Shown: positions 8,773 to 18,678, counted from the first letter of the stretch. The stretch: 64,000 nt of DNA from Tsuneonella suprasediminis (GCF_003605755.1 NZ_RAHJ01000018.1:682001-746000); one strand, 5' to 3'. The notes: generated by a model from the sequence alone, not told the origin. Numbers and translations: made by a program.

Positions 8773-9903
8773 CTATAGCAGAGACAATTGCGCTTCATCC
8801 GGTGGCGGCTGTTCGTCTCCCTCTCGCTCCAGATTGCTGAGTGTCAGGCCCATCAGACGGATCGGCAGGGGTAGGGGCAGGGCATCGTCCAGCAAGCCAC
8901 GCGCGATTGCGGTAAAGGTGCCCTTGTCACTCACTGGCTGTGTGACAGAGCGCGAGCGGGTGACGTTCTGGAAGTCGGTGTACTTCATTTTCAGCGTGAC
9001 AGTACGCCCACGCGCCTCTGCCCGTTCGATGCTGTCCCATACGATATCGATAATATCTTCCAAAGTGTTGCGGAGCGCCGCCCCGCTGGAGATATCGTCG
9101 GCAAAGGTCCGTTCCCCGCCCACCGATTTGCGGACCCGGTTGGCGCGGACCGGGCGTAAGTCGATCCCGCGGGCGGCGCGAAACAGATATTCGGCAAAAC
9201 TGCCGAAATGCTGGCGCAGGAAAGCGATATCCTTGCCCGCAAGGTCTGCGCCGGTGGCAATGCCCAGCTTTGCCATCTTTTCGGCGCTCTTGGGTCCGAC
9301 GCCGTGAAACCGGCGTACCGGTAAACCGGCGACGAATGCCGCGCCTTCGCCGGGGCGGATCACACAGATACCGTTGGGCTTGTTCTGATCGCTGGCGATC
9401 TTGGCGAGGAATTTGTTGTAACTGACCCCGGCGCTGGCGGTCAGTCCGGTGTCGGCGCGGATACGGCGTCGGACATCCTCCGCGATCAGAGTGCCGCTGC
9501 CAATCCCCTTCAGGTCGGCGGTTACATCGAGATAGGCCTCGTCCAGACTGAGTGGTTCGACATGCGGGGTATAATCGCGGAAAATAGCCCGGATTTGCTG
9601 GGACACCGCGCGATATACATCGAACCGGTGCTTGCAGAAAATCAGATCGGGGCACAGCCGCTTGGCAGTAACCGATGGCATTGCGCTGCGAACCCCGAAC
9701 TTGCGTGCTTCGTAACTGGCCGCTGCGACCACTCCGCGCCCGGATGAACCGCCCACTGCCACAGGCTTGCCCCGCAGCGATGGGTCGTCGCGCTGTTCGA
9801 CGCTCGCGAAGAACGCATCCATATCGACATGAATGATCTTGCGTAGCCCGCCGCTGCCTTCGCGGTCGTCCCCGTCATCATCATCTTCGTCGGCGGTGCT
9901 CAT
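8773..9903 (-). CDS. dinB: DNA polymerase IV (Y-family)
   Basis: Error-prone translesion polymerase. Catalytic carboxylates lie in HVDMDAFFASVEQRDDP near residue 27 and in PLSLDEAYLDVT near residue 120; the helix-hairpin region HGVGPKSAEKMAKLGI follows. A beta-clamp binding motif, QLSLL, ends the protein. The 376 aa suit DinB, with a short acidic N-terminal extension (DEDDDDGDD). It converges with the Nudix gene, 22 bases apart. No clear LexA operator was seen in the 80 bases upstream. Confidence 0.95.
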   Translation of the reverse strand: MSTADEDDDDGDDREGSGGLRKIIHVDMDAFFASVEQRDDPSLRGKPVAVGGSSGRGVVAAASYEARKFGVRSAMPSVTAKRLCPDLIFCKHRFDVYRAVSQQIRAIFRDYTPHVEPLSLDEAYLDVTADLKGIGSGTLIAEDVRRRIRADTGLTASAGVSYNKFLAKIASDQNKPNGICVIRPGEGAAFVAGLPVRRFHGVGPKSAEKMAKLGIATGADLAGKDIAFLRQHFGSFAEYLFRAARGIDLRPVRANRVRKSVGGERTFADDISSGAALRNTLEDIIDIVWDSIERAEARGRTVTLKMKYTDFQNVTRSRSVTQPVSDKGTFTAIARGLLDDALPLPLPIRLMGLTLSNLEREGDEQPPPDEAQLSLL

Positions 9904-9992
9904 GCCGGTAATCTAAGCCTTTATGGGGCGCTAAGGAAGATTGCCGCGCTTGCCCTCTTCCTTTCCGCGGCTGGCTTGGGCAATGGACGGTG

Positions 9993-11261
9993 ATGAAGGA
10001 AGCAATATCAGCCAGCGACGGCAGCGGGCGCACTATTCCCCAATGGGAATTCGTAGCGATGATGGCTGCGTTGATGAGCCTTGGCGCTCTGGCGATTGAC
10101 GGAATGCTTCCGGCACTGGACGAAATCGCCCGGTCGTTGGGGGTGAGCGATCCGAACCAGCGGCAATTGATCGTCGGCCTTTATCTGCTGGCCAGTGGCG
10201 CCGGATGCCTGGTGCCCGGCTCTTTCGCGGATCGGTTTGGCCGCCGTCCGGTATTGCTTGTCACTCTGGGCATATATGTGACAACTGCCTTGTTATGCGC
10301 GGTGGCCCCTTCGTTTGGGGCGCTGTTGGCATTGCGGTGTCTGCAGGGCTTTGGAACCGCCGGGCTGAGCGTGCTGCCCGCTGCCATTATTCGGGACCGC
10401 TACGAAGGCGATCAGATGGCGAAATTGCTGTCCACGATCTTCATCGTATTCATGGTGGTGCCTGTCCTCGCGCCCAGCATGGGCGATGCGGTGCTGAAAG
10501 TTGGGAGCTGGCACTGGGTGTTCGTGGCAATGGCGGTTCTGGCTGCGCTGGTGGCGTTGTGGACTGCGCTGCGATTGCCCGAAACGCTCCACCCCGAAGA
10601 TGTGCAGCCGATGGAGTTCAAGACCGTATTGCATAACCTGCCGCTTACATTCCGCACGCGAACGGCGGTCGGCTATGTTGTCGGCAGCGGGCTGACCTTT
10701 GGCGCGCTGTTCGGTTATATCAACAGTGCTCAGCAGTTGATTGGCGAACACTTCAACGCCAACGAAGCCTTCCCGGTCATCTTCGGGGCCACTGCATCGA
10801 CGCTGGCGGTGTCGAGTTTCACCAACTCACGGATTGTGGAACGGTTCGGCGCACGGCGTGTGTCGCACAGCGCGCTTTGCGCTTTCATCGTGATTTCGGC
10901 GGTGCAGGTGTGGGCGGCGCATTATCAGCCGCATTCGCTGATGTTGTTCGTGCCGCTGATGTCGGCCAACTTATGTTTGCTGGGATTTATGGGTGCGAAT
11001 TTCGGTTCGATAGCAATGCAACCGTTCGAACATACCGCCGGTGCGGCCAGTTCGGTGCAATCGTTCGTGCGTATGCTGATCGGTGCCGGGCTGGGCATTC
11101 TTATCGGGCAGGCTTACGACGATAGCGCGCGGCCGATGGCCCATGCTCTGCTGATTTGCAGCTTGCTGTCATTGGGGCTGGTACTGTTCAGCGAACGCTG
11201 GCGCCTGTTCCGCCGCCCGCATGATGCGCGCAAATATCTGGCGATGCACGAGGTGCATTGA
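9993..11261 (+). CDS. Bcr/CflA-family MFS efflux transporter
   Basis: Inner-membrane proton-driven exporter of the major facilitator superfamily, drug:H+ antiporter-1 group with 12 predicted helices. Seen are ALAIDGMLPALDEIARSLGV in helix 1, typical for Bcr/CflA, and motif A, GSFADRFGRRPVLLV, after helix 2; LQGFGTAGLSVLPAAIIRDRY corresponds to motif C and the loop after it. Length is 422 aa from ATG 9993; GTG 9990 is directly in front. The substrate is unknown; relatives export bicyclomycin, chloramphenicol or cysteine. It stands alone between dinB and the carboxylase gene. Confidence 0.9.
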   Translation: MKEAISASDGSGRTIPQWEFVAMMAALMSLGALAIDGMLPALDEIARSLGVSDPNQRQLIVGLYLLASGAGCLVPGSFADRFGRRPVLLVTLGIYVTTALLCAVAPSFGALLALRCLQGFGTAGLSVLPAAIIRDRYEGDQMAKLLSTIFIVFMVVPVLAPSMGDAVLKVGSWHWVFVAMAVLAALVALWTALRLPETLHPEDVQPMEFKTVLHNLPLTFRTRTAVGYVVGSGLTFGALFGYINSAQQLIGEHFNANEAFPVIFGATASTLAVSSFTNSRIVERFGARRVSHSALCAFIVISAVQVWAAHYQPHSLMLFVPLMSANLCLLGFMGANFGSIAMQPFEHTAGAASSVQSFVRMLIGAGLGILIGQAYDDSARPMAHALLICSLLSLGLVLFSERWRLFRRPHDARKYLAMHEVH

Positions 11262-11302
11262 TCAGGGCGGCGGCATCGCGCTGCCTGCAATGGGCTCTGA
11301 AC

Positions 11303-13219
11303 CTACTCTTGCGTTGGTTCCACCACGGCCAGCACTGCCTCCACCTGAACCTGACCACCTTCGCTGGCGTTCAGTTCGGTAACGGTCCCGTCGAACGGGG
11401 CGGTAAGCGCGTGTTCCATTTTCATCGCTTCGAGCACTATCAGGCGCTGCCCGGCAGTGACGGTGTCGCCTTCGGTTATATCGACGGCGATCACTTTGCC
11501 CGGCATCGGCGCCAGAATCGCTCCATCGGCAGCGGAGGCGTGGCCGGTGCCGCGCATCGCGCTGTCGAATGCGTGGCCGACACCGTTCGCGAACACGATG
11601 ACCTGATCGTTCGCACGATAGCCGGAAATCGTCGCACTGTCCGCTGCGTGGAATGCAGGTTCGTCGGTGCCGAATGATACAATGGCGCCTTCCGCTGTGG
11701 GCAGATCGATAGTGCGCCTGCTCTCGCCATTGGCAAGTGCGACCGTGCGGCGTGGTGCGGCGTTGAGGCGGAAACCGGACATTGGCATCCCGGCGAATTC
11801 GGCGGCTGCAATCTGCGCCGCGACATGCCATTCGTCGTCGTTTGGTTCGCCCATCGGGATCAGAGCATCGCCTGCATCGCCGATAAACCCGGTATCGAGA
11901 TCGGCGGCGCGAAAACGGTCGGATTCCAGCGCGCGAACAAGAAATCCGGCATTGGTCCGCACCGGCCAGACCTCGGTTTCCGCCAACGCCAGTGCGAGAT
12001 CGTCGATGGCAGCGGCGCGGGTCGGCGCGTGGCAGATGACCTTGGCAATCATCGGATCGTAGAATGGAGAGACGGTGCCGCCTTCTTCCACCCCGGTTTC
12101 AATCCGGTTGGCATTGCCGAAAATCAGGTGATCGAGCCGCCCGGTGCTGGGCAGAAAACCTTTCGCCGGATCTTCGGCATAGAGCCGCGCTTCGATAGCG
12201 TGGCCATTGATGCCGAGGTCTTCCTGTTTCAGCGGGATCGCTTCCCCGCTGGCCACGCGCAACTGCCATTCGACCAGATCGACCCCGGTGATTTCCTCTG
12301 TCACCGGATGTTCGACCTGCAAACGGGTGTTCATTTCCATGAAGAAAATGCGGTCGGCGCGCAGGCCTTCGCTAGCGTCAGCGATGAATTCGATGGTGCC
12401 TGCGCCTTCATAATCAACAGCCTTGGCGGCGCGCACGGCTGCGGCGCAGATTTCGGCACGGGTGCTTTCGTCCATGCCGGGGGCGGGGGCTTCCTCGATC
12501 ACTTTCTGATGGCGGCGCTGGAGCGAGCAATCGCGTTCGAACAGGTGGACGACGTTGCCGTGGCTATCGCCAAACACCTGCACTTCGATGTGGCGGGGGG
12601 ACGTGATCCATTTTTCCAGCAGAACTTCGTCGTTGCCGAAACTGGCGCGGGCTTCGCGCTGGCAGGATTCGAGCGCAGCGGGGAAATCGGCGGCGGCGTC
12701 CACTTTCCGCATTCCCTTGCCCCCGCCGCCAGCAACCGCCTTGATAAGAACGGGGTAACCGATCTTGTCCGCTTCCGCAGTCAACCGTTCGACAGACTGG
12801 TCCGCCCCGAGATAGCCTGGCGTCACCGGCACCCCGGCGGCGATCATCCGTTCTTTGGCGGCGTCTTTCAGGCCCATCGCGCGGATGCTGTCCGGCTTCG
12901 GACCGACCCATATCAGACCGGCATCGATCACCGCTTGCGCGAAATCGGCGTTTTCCGACAGGAAGCCATAACCGGGATGGATCGCCTCCGCCCCGGTTTC
13001 CTTCGCTGCTGCGATGATCCGTTCTCCGATCAGATAGGATTCGGCGGCCGGGGAAGGGCCGATGTGCACTGCTTCGTCTGCCTGACGGACATGCAGCGCC
13101 TTGGCGTCGGCATCGGAATAGACTGCCACGGTAGCAATGCCCATGGCGCGGGCGGTGCGGATAATGCGGCAGGCGATTTCGCCGCGATTGGCGATCAGGA
13201 GCTTAGCAATCATGATCAC
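11303..13219 (-). CDS. Biotin-dependent acyl-CoA carboxylase alpha subunit, probably methylcrotonyl-CoA type
   Basis: Carboxylates enzyme-bound biotin with bicarbonate and ATP for a partner carboxyltransferase. Domains in order: biotin carboxylase N-terminal (KLLIANRGEIACRI), ATP-grasp (IKAVAGGGGKGMR, HIEVQVFGD, FMEMNTRLQVEHPVTE), biotin carboxylase C-terminal (GHAIEARLYAEDP), a linker, and a biotinyl domain with EAMKMEH, biotin lysine near residue 600. The 638 aa and the linker length favour methylcrotonyl-CoA or another acyl-CoA over the short AccC. The beta subunit and leucine-catabolism neighbours are absent here, so the substrate is open. It lies 58 bases downstream of crtB on the same strand and may share its transcript. 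Confidence 0.85.
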   Translation of the reverse strand: MIMIAKLLIANRGEIACRIIRTARAMGIATVAVYSDADAKALHVRQADEAVHIGPSPAAESYLIGERIIAAAKETGAEAIHPGYGFLSENADFAQAVIDAGLIWVGPKPDSIRAMGLKDAAKERMIAAGVPVTPGYLGADQSVERLTAEADKIGYPVLIKAVAGGGGKGMRKVDAAADFPAALESCQREARASFGNDEVLLEKWITSPRHIEVQVFGDSHGNVVHLFERDCSLQRRHQKVIEEAPAPGMDESTRAEICAAAVRAAKAVDYEGAGTIEFIADASEGLRADRIFFMEMNTRLQVEHPVTEEITGVDLVEWQLRVASGEAIPLKQEDLGINGHAIEARLYAEDPAKGFLPSTGRLDHLIFGNANRIETGVEEGGTVSPFYDPMIAKVICHAPTRAAAIDDLALALAETEVWPVRTNAGFLVRALESDRFRAADLDTGFIGDAGDALIPMGEPNDDEWHVAAQIAAAEFAGMPMSGFRLNAAPRRTVALANGESRRTIDLPTAEGAIVSFGTDEPAFHAADSATISGYRANDQVIVFANGVGHAFDSAMRGTGHASAADGAILAPMPGKVIAVDITEGDTVTAGQRLIVLEAMKMEHALTAPFDGTVTELNASEGGQVQVEAVLAVVEPTQE

Positions 13220-13277
13220 GGGTTAGCCAAAGTTTCCGCCGATTGCGAGTGCCCCTAACCCGATGAGTTCTGGCCTG

Positions 13278-14381
13278 TTATTTCTCGGTTTGGCGCGCCT
13301 GACCGTCAAATTCGTCGGGCAAAGGCTCAAACGAGGGTGGCGCGACGGGGCCGGCCATACGCACTTCGATCAGGATATCGCCGCGCGTCCATTCGGGCGG
13401 TTCCGCGGGAACTTTGGGGCGATTGCGAGCAGCTTCCCAGAATGCAGCGGCCACATGGCGCGCCTTGGCTGCAGAGCCGATCACCACCCGATGGTCCCAC
13501 GCCGCCTTACCGCGCGCGACGACTTCGCGCCCGATAGCGCCATAGATACGGGCCGCGGAAAGCACCGCCCAGCGGCTGCGGAAAGGCAGGTGTGCGGCAC
13601 CGACGCGGGCCATCGCCTCGTGCCGCTCCATCCGCCGGATCAGGCGGGCGGTGATGTCGGCCAGTTCCTGCCGATGGTGCGGCTTCATATGCTGGCCCGG
13701 CTCGATATCTTCCTGAACCAGCCATTCCACCGGGATGTAACAGCGATCGGCTTTGTCATCTTCGTTGATATCGCGGGCGATATTGGCGAGCTGGAAGGCA
13801 ATGCCCAGATCGCATGCACGGTCCAGCAATTCGCTGTCCGCTTTCTGCACCCCCATCACCACGGCCATCATCACGCCGACAGCACCCGCAACGTGATAAC
13901 AATAGCGCGCCAGATCCATTTCCGTGCGCGGCCGCCACCCGGCGGCATCGAGCGCGAAACCTTCGATGACATCTTCGGCCATTTCGCGGGTGAGGCCGCA
14001 TTCGCGCGCGACCAGCCCGAAAGCATCGAATGCCGGATCGGCAGTGGGCAGACCTTCGAACGCGCGCTGCGTCAGCAAGCGGATCGCCCGGATACGTTTG
14101 GCCGGATCGCCATCGGTCGACAACTCGCCACCCATGTCCTGCCCATCGGCGATGTCGTCGCACCGCCGACACCACGCATAGAGCAGCCACACACGTTCGC
14201 GCGTGTGCCGGTCGAACAGGCGACTGGCGGCGGCAAAGCTGCGCGATCCCTGTTCGATGGCATCGTGGGCTTTTTGTATCAGTGCATCTCGGTCTCTCCC
14301 GCCACCAGCCTGCGCCGGAGTGCTGCGGATGATCCGCGACGGCGCCAGCATCCGCGGCGATATGCGCCGCGGCGGGCTCAC
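13278..14381 (-). CDS. crtB: Phytoene synthase
   Basis: Condenses two geranylgeranyl diphosphates to phytoene, the first committed carotenoid step. The two aspartate-rich substrate sites are visible: YAWCRRCDDIADGQ and LGIAFQLANIARDINEDDKA, with the tail CYIPVEWL after the second. Length is 367 aa, longer than the usual 300-340, due mainly to a basic N-terminal extension and a proline-rich C-terminus. It starts at ATG 14381, overlapping the LOG stop as ATGA, and is the fourth gene of crtY-crtI-LOG-crtB. Confidence 0.95.
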   Translation of the reverse strand: MSPPRRISPRMLAPSRIIRSTPAQAGGGRDRDALIQKAHDAIEQGSRSFAAASRLFDRHTRERVWLLYAWCRRCDDIADGQDMGGELSTDGDPAKRIRAIRLLTQRAFEGLPTADPAFDAFGLVARECGLTREMAEDVIEGFALDAAGWRPRTEMDLARYCYHVAGAVGVMMAVVMGVQKADSELLDRACDLGIAFQLANIARDINEDDKADRCYIPVEWLVQEDIEPGQHMKPHHRQELADITARLIRRMERHEAMARVGAAHLPFRSRWAVLSAARIYGAIGREVVARGKAAWDHRVVIGSAAKARHVAAAFWEAARNRPKVPAEPPEWTRGDILIEVRMAGPVAPPSFEPLPDEFDGQARQTEK

Positions 14382-14959
14382 AGGTCGTCTGCCTTCATCG
14401 AAAAGATAGGTGTATGTGGCTGATAGCTTTCCATCTTTGTCAGCAGAGATGGCAGGGCTTCGTCTGCGATCAGGATGGTCTGGTGCGCGGGGCGGACAAA
14501 GCCGACCTCGGCCATCCGGCGGTTGAATGCGATCAGATCGTCATAGAAGCCAAACGCGTTGAGCAGGCCGACCGGCTTGCTGTGATATCCCAATTGGGCC
14601 CAGCTCATCGCTTCCCACAATTCGTCCATCGTGCCGACCCCGCCGGGGATCGTGATGAAACCGTCGCTCAAATCGGTGAAGCGTTGTTTGCGTTCGTGCA
14701 TTCCCGAAACGGTATAGAGTTCGGTGCAGTCGGTATTGGCGACTTCGGATCCGGCCAGCGCATCGGGGATCACTCCGATCACTTCTCCACCTGCTGCCAA
14801 TGCACTGCTGGCTACAGCACCCATCAGCCCGAGCCGCCCGCCGCCATAGACCACGCCGATCCCGCGTTCGGCCAATGTCCGCCCCACTTCGCGCGCCAGT
14901 TCCATGTAGCGCGGATCGGCAGGCGTGGCAGAGCCACAGTAAATGGCGAGACGGTTCAT
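14378..14959 (-). CDS. LOG-family (TIGR00730) nucleotide phosphoribohydrolase
   Basis: Rossmann-fold protein of the LOG family, whose characterised members cleave ribose 5-phosphate from AMP or cytokinin nucleotides. The family motif PGGVGTMDELWE is intact, preceded by the arginine/lysine segment MHERKQ; the N-terminus IYCGSATPADP and VYGGGRLGLMGAVA are also typical. Length is 193 aa. It overlaps crtI by ATGA at its start and crtB by ATGA at its end, so it is translated inside the carotenoid operon although it has no known carotenoid role. Confidence 0.92.
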   Translation of the reverse strand: MNRLAIYCGSATPADPRYMELAREVGRTLAERGIGVVYGGGRLGLMGAVASSALAAGGEVIGVIPDALAGSEVANTDCTELYTVSGMHERKQRFTDLSDGFITIPGGVGTMDELWEAMSWAQLGYHSKPVGLLNAFGFYDDLIAFNRRMAEVGFVRPAHQTILIADEALPSLLTKMESYQPHTPIFSMKADDL

Positions 14960-16449
14960 TCAGTCAGGTCCTTTATCATCAATCCGGCAGTCGCCTTCGC
15001 GCTGCCGACAACACCGGGAATACCGGCGCCGGGGTGGGTTCCGGCGCCGACGAGATAGACGTTGGATATTTCATCGTCGCGATTGTGCGCGCGGAAATAT
15101 GCGCTTTGCGTCAGGATCGGTTCGAGGCTGAACGCACTTCCCAGATGCGCGTTCAGATCGCTGGAAAAATCGCGCGGCGTATAATGGAATTTGGTCACGA
15201 TACGATCGTCGATATCGGGGATCAGGCGGCGACCGATTTCTGCCAGAACGCGTTGTTCCAGAATGGGGCCGACTTGTTCCCAGTCCACCGTCAGCTTGCC
15301 CATATGCGCCACAGGCACCAGTGCGTAAAACGTGCTTTTGCCGGGCGGGGCCATGCTCGGATCGGTCACTGTCGGGTGGTGCAGATAGATCGAAAAATCC
15401 TGCGGCAGCACTCCGGTGTCGTAGATATCTTCCAGCAATCCGCGGTAGCGTGGGCCGAACAGGATCGTATGGTGCGGGATGCCGGGCCAGCTCCCTTCCA
15501 GCCCGAAATGCACCACAAACAGGCTGGGGCTGAAACGCTTGCCCGTCAGACGTTTGGTTTCCTTGTCCCCGCGCTTGGTGCCTTTTAAGAGGTCGCGATA
15601 GGTGTGCACCACGTCGCCATTGCTGGCCACTGCATCGAAGCGTTGTTGCCAGCCGGATGTGCATTCGACCTCGGTCGCGCGGGTGCCGACTGTGTGAATT
15701 TGCACCACCGGATCGCTCAGCCGTAGTGTGCCGCCCAGCCGTTCGAAATGGCGCACCATCGCGGCGATCAGGCGATTTGTACCGCCACGCGCCCACCACA
15801 CGCCGCCATCCTTTTCCAGCTTGTGGATCAGGGCATAGATCGAACTGGTGGTGAACGGATTGCCGCCCACCAACAGCGTGTGAAAGCTCAACGCCTGCCG
15901 CAGATGTTCGCTCTTCACGTATTTGCTGACGATCGAGAATACGGAGCGCCACGCCTGATGTTTGGCCAGTGCTGGTGCGGCCTTGGCCATGCTGGCGAAA
16001 TCGAGGAACGGGACAGAGCCGAGCTTGCGATACCCCTCTTCGAATACGCCGGCGGAATAGCGCGCGAATGCGTCGTATCCGGCAAGGTCTGCCGGGGCGA
16101 TACGCAGGATCGCCTCGCGCAGTTGCGCGTCGTCGTTCGAATAATCGAAAGTCGTGCCATCGGGCCAGTTCAGACGATAGAACGGCATGACCGGCATCAG
16201 TTCGATGTCTGCTGCCATCTCGTGCCCGGTCAGTTCCCACAGCTCTTGCAGGCACGCGGGGTCGGTAACGACTGTTGGGCCAGCGTCGAAGGTGAAGCCA
16301 TCGCGTTCCCAGACATAGGCCCGCCCGCCGGGCTTGTCGCGCGCTTCCACGACAGTGGTCCGAATACCTGCGGCCTGCAAGCGGATGGCCAGTGCCAGCC
16401 CGCCGAACCCGGCACCGATCACGCAAGCGGTTTTTCCTTCCGCACTCAT
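14956..16449 (-). CDS. crtI: Phytoene desaturase (lycopene-forming type)
   Basis: FAD-dependent desaturase that turns phytoene into lycopene or neurosporene, peripheral to the membrane. The dinucleotide-binding motif VIGAGFGGLALAIRLQ opens the protein, followed by VVEARDKPGGRAYVWE and FDAGPTVVTDP. The bacterial CrtI signature near the C-terminus reads YLVGAGTHPGAGIPGVVGSA. Length is 497 aa, standard. ATG 16449 overlaps the crtY stop as ATGA; a longer reading frame exists upstream but only antedates the FAD motif with unrelated residues. Confidence 0.96.
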   Translation of the reverse strand: MSAEGKTACVIGAGFGGLALAIRLQAAGIRTTVVEARDKPGGRAYVWERDGFTFDAGPTVVTDPACLQELWELTGHEMAADIELMPVMPFYRLNWPDGTTFDYSNDDAQLREAILRIAPADLAGYDAFARYSAGVFEEGYRKLGSVPFLDFASMAKAAPALAKHQAWRSVFSIVSKYVKSEHLRQALSFHTLLVGGNPFTTSSIYALIHKLEKDGGVWWARGGTNRLIAAMVRHFERLGGTLRLSDPVVQIHTVGTRATEVECTSGWQQRFDAVASNGDVVHTYRDLLKGTKRGDKETKRLTGKRFSPSLFVVHFGLEGSWPGIPHHTILFGPRYRGLLEDIYDTGVLPQDFSIYLHHPTVTDPSMAPPGKSTFYALVPVAHMGKLTVDWEQVGPILEQRVLAEIGRRLIPDIDDRIVTKFHYTPRDFSSDLNAHLGSAFSLEPILTQSAYFRAHNRDDEISNVYLVGAGTHPGAGIPGVVGSAKATAGLMIKDLTE

Positions 16450-17627
16450 GCCGCATCCCTTTCCAACGCGCGCCCTTGCCCGACCAATGCAGCGAGTGCA
16501 CCCATTACCGGCACAGGAGGCTTCCCACACAGAACCCGTGCCCTATCGAGGCGCGTAGTCTGTGCCGCATAAAATCGCTCGATCAGCGGGCGGGGCAGGC
16601 GATAGAAGCGCGCGAATATCCGCCATCGCTCTTCTGCCGAACCGGCCCTGAATAACATCCGACCCAACTGGCGATAGAATCGGGTGCGCGACCAATGTTG
16701 CCGTGCGCGCCCCTCCAGCATCGCGGCAAGCTGGACGCCGGGTAAATCGGCATCGCGGGCAATGGCGAGTGCGGTTTCGACTGCGAAGGGCAGTGAATAA
16801 CTGGTAAGCGGGTGCATGAACCCGCCGCGCGTCCCCGCCACGGCGACTCCGTCGATCCGGTGGGCCGCCTGAAATGCTGCGAAGTTGCCACCGGTTATCA
16901 CGGGCAGCACCCCGGTTTCGAAGCCCACGGGATTTCCCTGCCAGCCTGCACGCTGGCAATAGCGGTCGATTCTGCCTGACAGGGCATTGCGGTCGAGTTG
17001 CGGAGTGTCGGCATAATACGTGTCTTCGACAAACAAATCCTGCGCGCCAAGGGGGAGGGTATAGACGAAGCGATAGGCCCCGTACTGTTCCACATCGGCA
17101 TCCATGATCGTGGGCCGCGCGATGCCGTGGGGTCGAGGGGTTCGCAAGTGACGGCCGATGAACACCTGCCACCCGCCGGTGAGTTGCGCCGCGCTGTCGA
17201 TTCCCCGGCAATCGATGACGGTCCGTGCTTCGATCCGTTCGCCGTTATCCAGATCGATCCCGCGTGCATCGAGCGAGTGGATCGAACGGCCGACGATCAG
17301 CGCCCCTTCGGCCAGTTCGCGGCGCAGCGCCGCATCGAAATCGACTGAGGCCAGCGAGTGATAGGCGGTGCCCAGATCGCGCCGATAGCCCGGAAAGCGC
17401 ACATCATATCCGCCCCACGAAGCGGTGCGAAATCCGCTGAGGAGTGCGGCGCCATCGGCATCGAGATCGCTGGCGAACCAAGACCAGCGATGATTGCCGC
17501 CGATCATCGGCCCCTGTTCGACCAGGGCAATGGTGAATTCCGGGCGGGCTCTGTGCAAGGCGAGCGCGATCAGGCCACCGGCCAGGCCACCCCCGGCAAT
17601 TGCCATATCGATCCTGCGCGCTGTCAT
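16446..17627 (-). CDS. crtY: Lycopene beta-cyclase
   Basis: Cyclises both ends of lycopene to beta-carotene. It has an N-terminal FAD/NAD-type motif (DMAIAGGGLAGGLIALAL), the segments GGNHRWSWFASDLD and DCRGID, and the cyclase-typical AGTRGGFMHPLTSYSLPFAV around residue 275. Length is 393 aa, typical of the CrtY class found in Pantoea and sphingomonads. ATG 17627 is chosen for the GGAGCGA site directly upstream. It is the first gene of the operon and is divergent from the MipA-type gene; the 172 bases between them must hold both promoters. Confidence 0.95.
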   Translation of the reverse strand: MTARRIDMAIAGGGLAGGLIALALHRARPEFTIALVEQGPMIGGNHRWSWFASDLDADGAALLSGFRTASWGGYDVRFPGYRRDLGTAYHSLASVDFDAALRRELAEGALIVGRSIHSLDARGIDLDNGERIEARTVIDCRGIDSAAQLTGGWQVFIGRHLRTPRPHGIARPTIMDADVEQYGAYRFVYTLPLGAQDLFVEDTYYADTPQLDRNALSGRIDRYCQRAGWQGNPVGFETGVLPVITGGNFAAFQAAHRIDGVAVAGTRGGFMHPLTSYSLPFAVETALAIARDADLPGVQLAAMLEGRARQHWSRTRFYRQLGRMLFRAGSAEERWRIFARFYRLPRPLIERFYAAQTTRLDRARVLCGKPPVPVMGALAALVGQGRALERDAA

Positions 17628-17799
17628 TCGCTCCGACCTAGGCGGCATTTCCGCGGCGGGCAACGACCTTCGCTGCGCTTTCGAATTAAATCGAGTATTC
17701 GCAACTGGTTGCGTGGGGAAACCGACCTTGGTGGCGCAAGGCAGGAACGGCGGCGCGATTTGCTCGTTTTCAAAACCAACAACAGGGGAACGCTACACA

Positions 17800-18678
17800 A
17801 TGAAATTCTCAGTATTTCCGGCGGTACTGGCTGTCGGCGCACTTTTGTCTGCCGGGCCTGCATTGGGGCAAGACGCATCATCCGAGCAGGCAGTGCAAGG
17901 CCCCGCCGACAGGCAGGGCGGTACTGTTTACGATGGGGATTGGGTGTCGATCGGTGCCGGGGTCGGCTATGGTCCCAGCTATTCCGGTTCGGACGATTAT
18001 GTCGCGTTTCCCGTCCCGTTGATTCAGGGAAGTCTGGGCGGCGTGGCGATCCGGCCACGCGCTGGCGGTGTGGCGCTCGATTTCATTCCCGATCCTGACA
18101 AAGGCGCCGGTTTCGCGCTTGGCCCGGTGCTGCGTATCCGGTCCGACCGGGCCCGCCAGATCGAAGACCCGGTGGTCGCCAGTGCGGGAAAGCTGAAAAC
18201 GGCGATAGAAATCGGCGGCAATGCAGGCGTGTCGATGCCTGCTGTTCTCAACCCATACGACCGGCTGAGCTTCAGCGTAGATGTCACCCACGATATTAAC
18301 GGTGCTCACCGCGGCACTGCCATCTCCCCCGGTATCAGCTATTTCACTCCGCTCAGTCGCGGGATGATCGCTATGCTCTCGGTATCTGCCGAGCACGGCG
18401 ACCGCAAATTCATGGATTACTATTATTCTGTCAGCCCGACGCAGAGCGCCGCCAGCGGTTTGCCGACTTATACGGCCGGATCGGGCTGGACCAAAGCCGG
18501 GGCCAATCTGATTGTTGGTGTGGATCTCGATGGCGACCTGACGAACGGTGGCCTCGGTCTGGTGTTCATCGGCGGATATTCGCACATGCTGGGCGATGCG
18601 AAAGACACGCCATACACCTCTATTCGTGGTAGCGCCGACCAATGGTTTGGTGGCTTGGGAATCGGCTACACTTTCTAA
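17800..18678 (+). CDS. MipA/OmpV-family outer-membrane protein
   Basis: Outer-membrane beta-barrel of the MipA/OmpV family, a scaffold or porin-like group. A signal peptide ends at ALGQDAS. The barrel starts with DWVSIGAGVGYGPSYSGSDDY, contains the repeated beta-strand pattern and RPRAGGVALDFIPD, and ends in YTF with a terminal aromatic. Length is 292 aa including signal, close to the usual 250-290. AGGGGAA lies 9 bases before ATG 17800. The precise function is unknown. Confidence 0.85.
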   Translation: MKFSVFPAVLAVGALLSAGPALGQDASSEQAVQGPADRQGGTVYDGDWVSIGAGVGYGPSYSGSDDYVAFPVPLIQGSLGGVAIRPRAGGVALDFIPDPDKGAGFALGPVLRIRSDRARQIEDPVVASAGKLKTAIEIGGNAGVSMPAVLNPYDRLSFSVDVTHDINGAHRGTAISPGISYFTPLSRGMIAMLSVSAEHGDRKFMDYYYSVSPTQSAASGLPTYTAGSGWTKAGANLIVGVDLDGDLTNGGLGLVFIGGYSHMLGDAKDTPYTSIRGSADQWFGGLGIGYTF

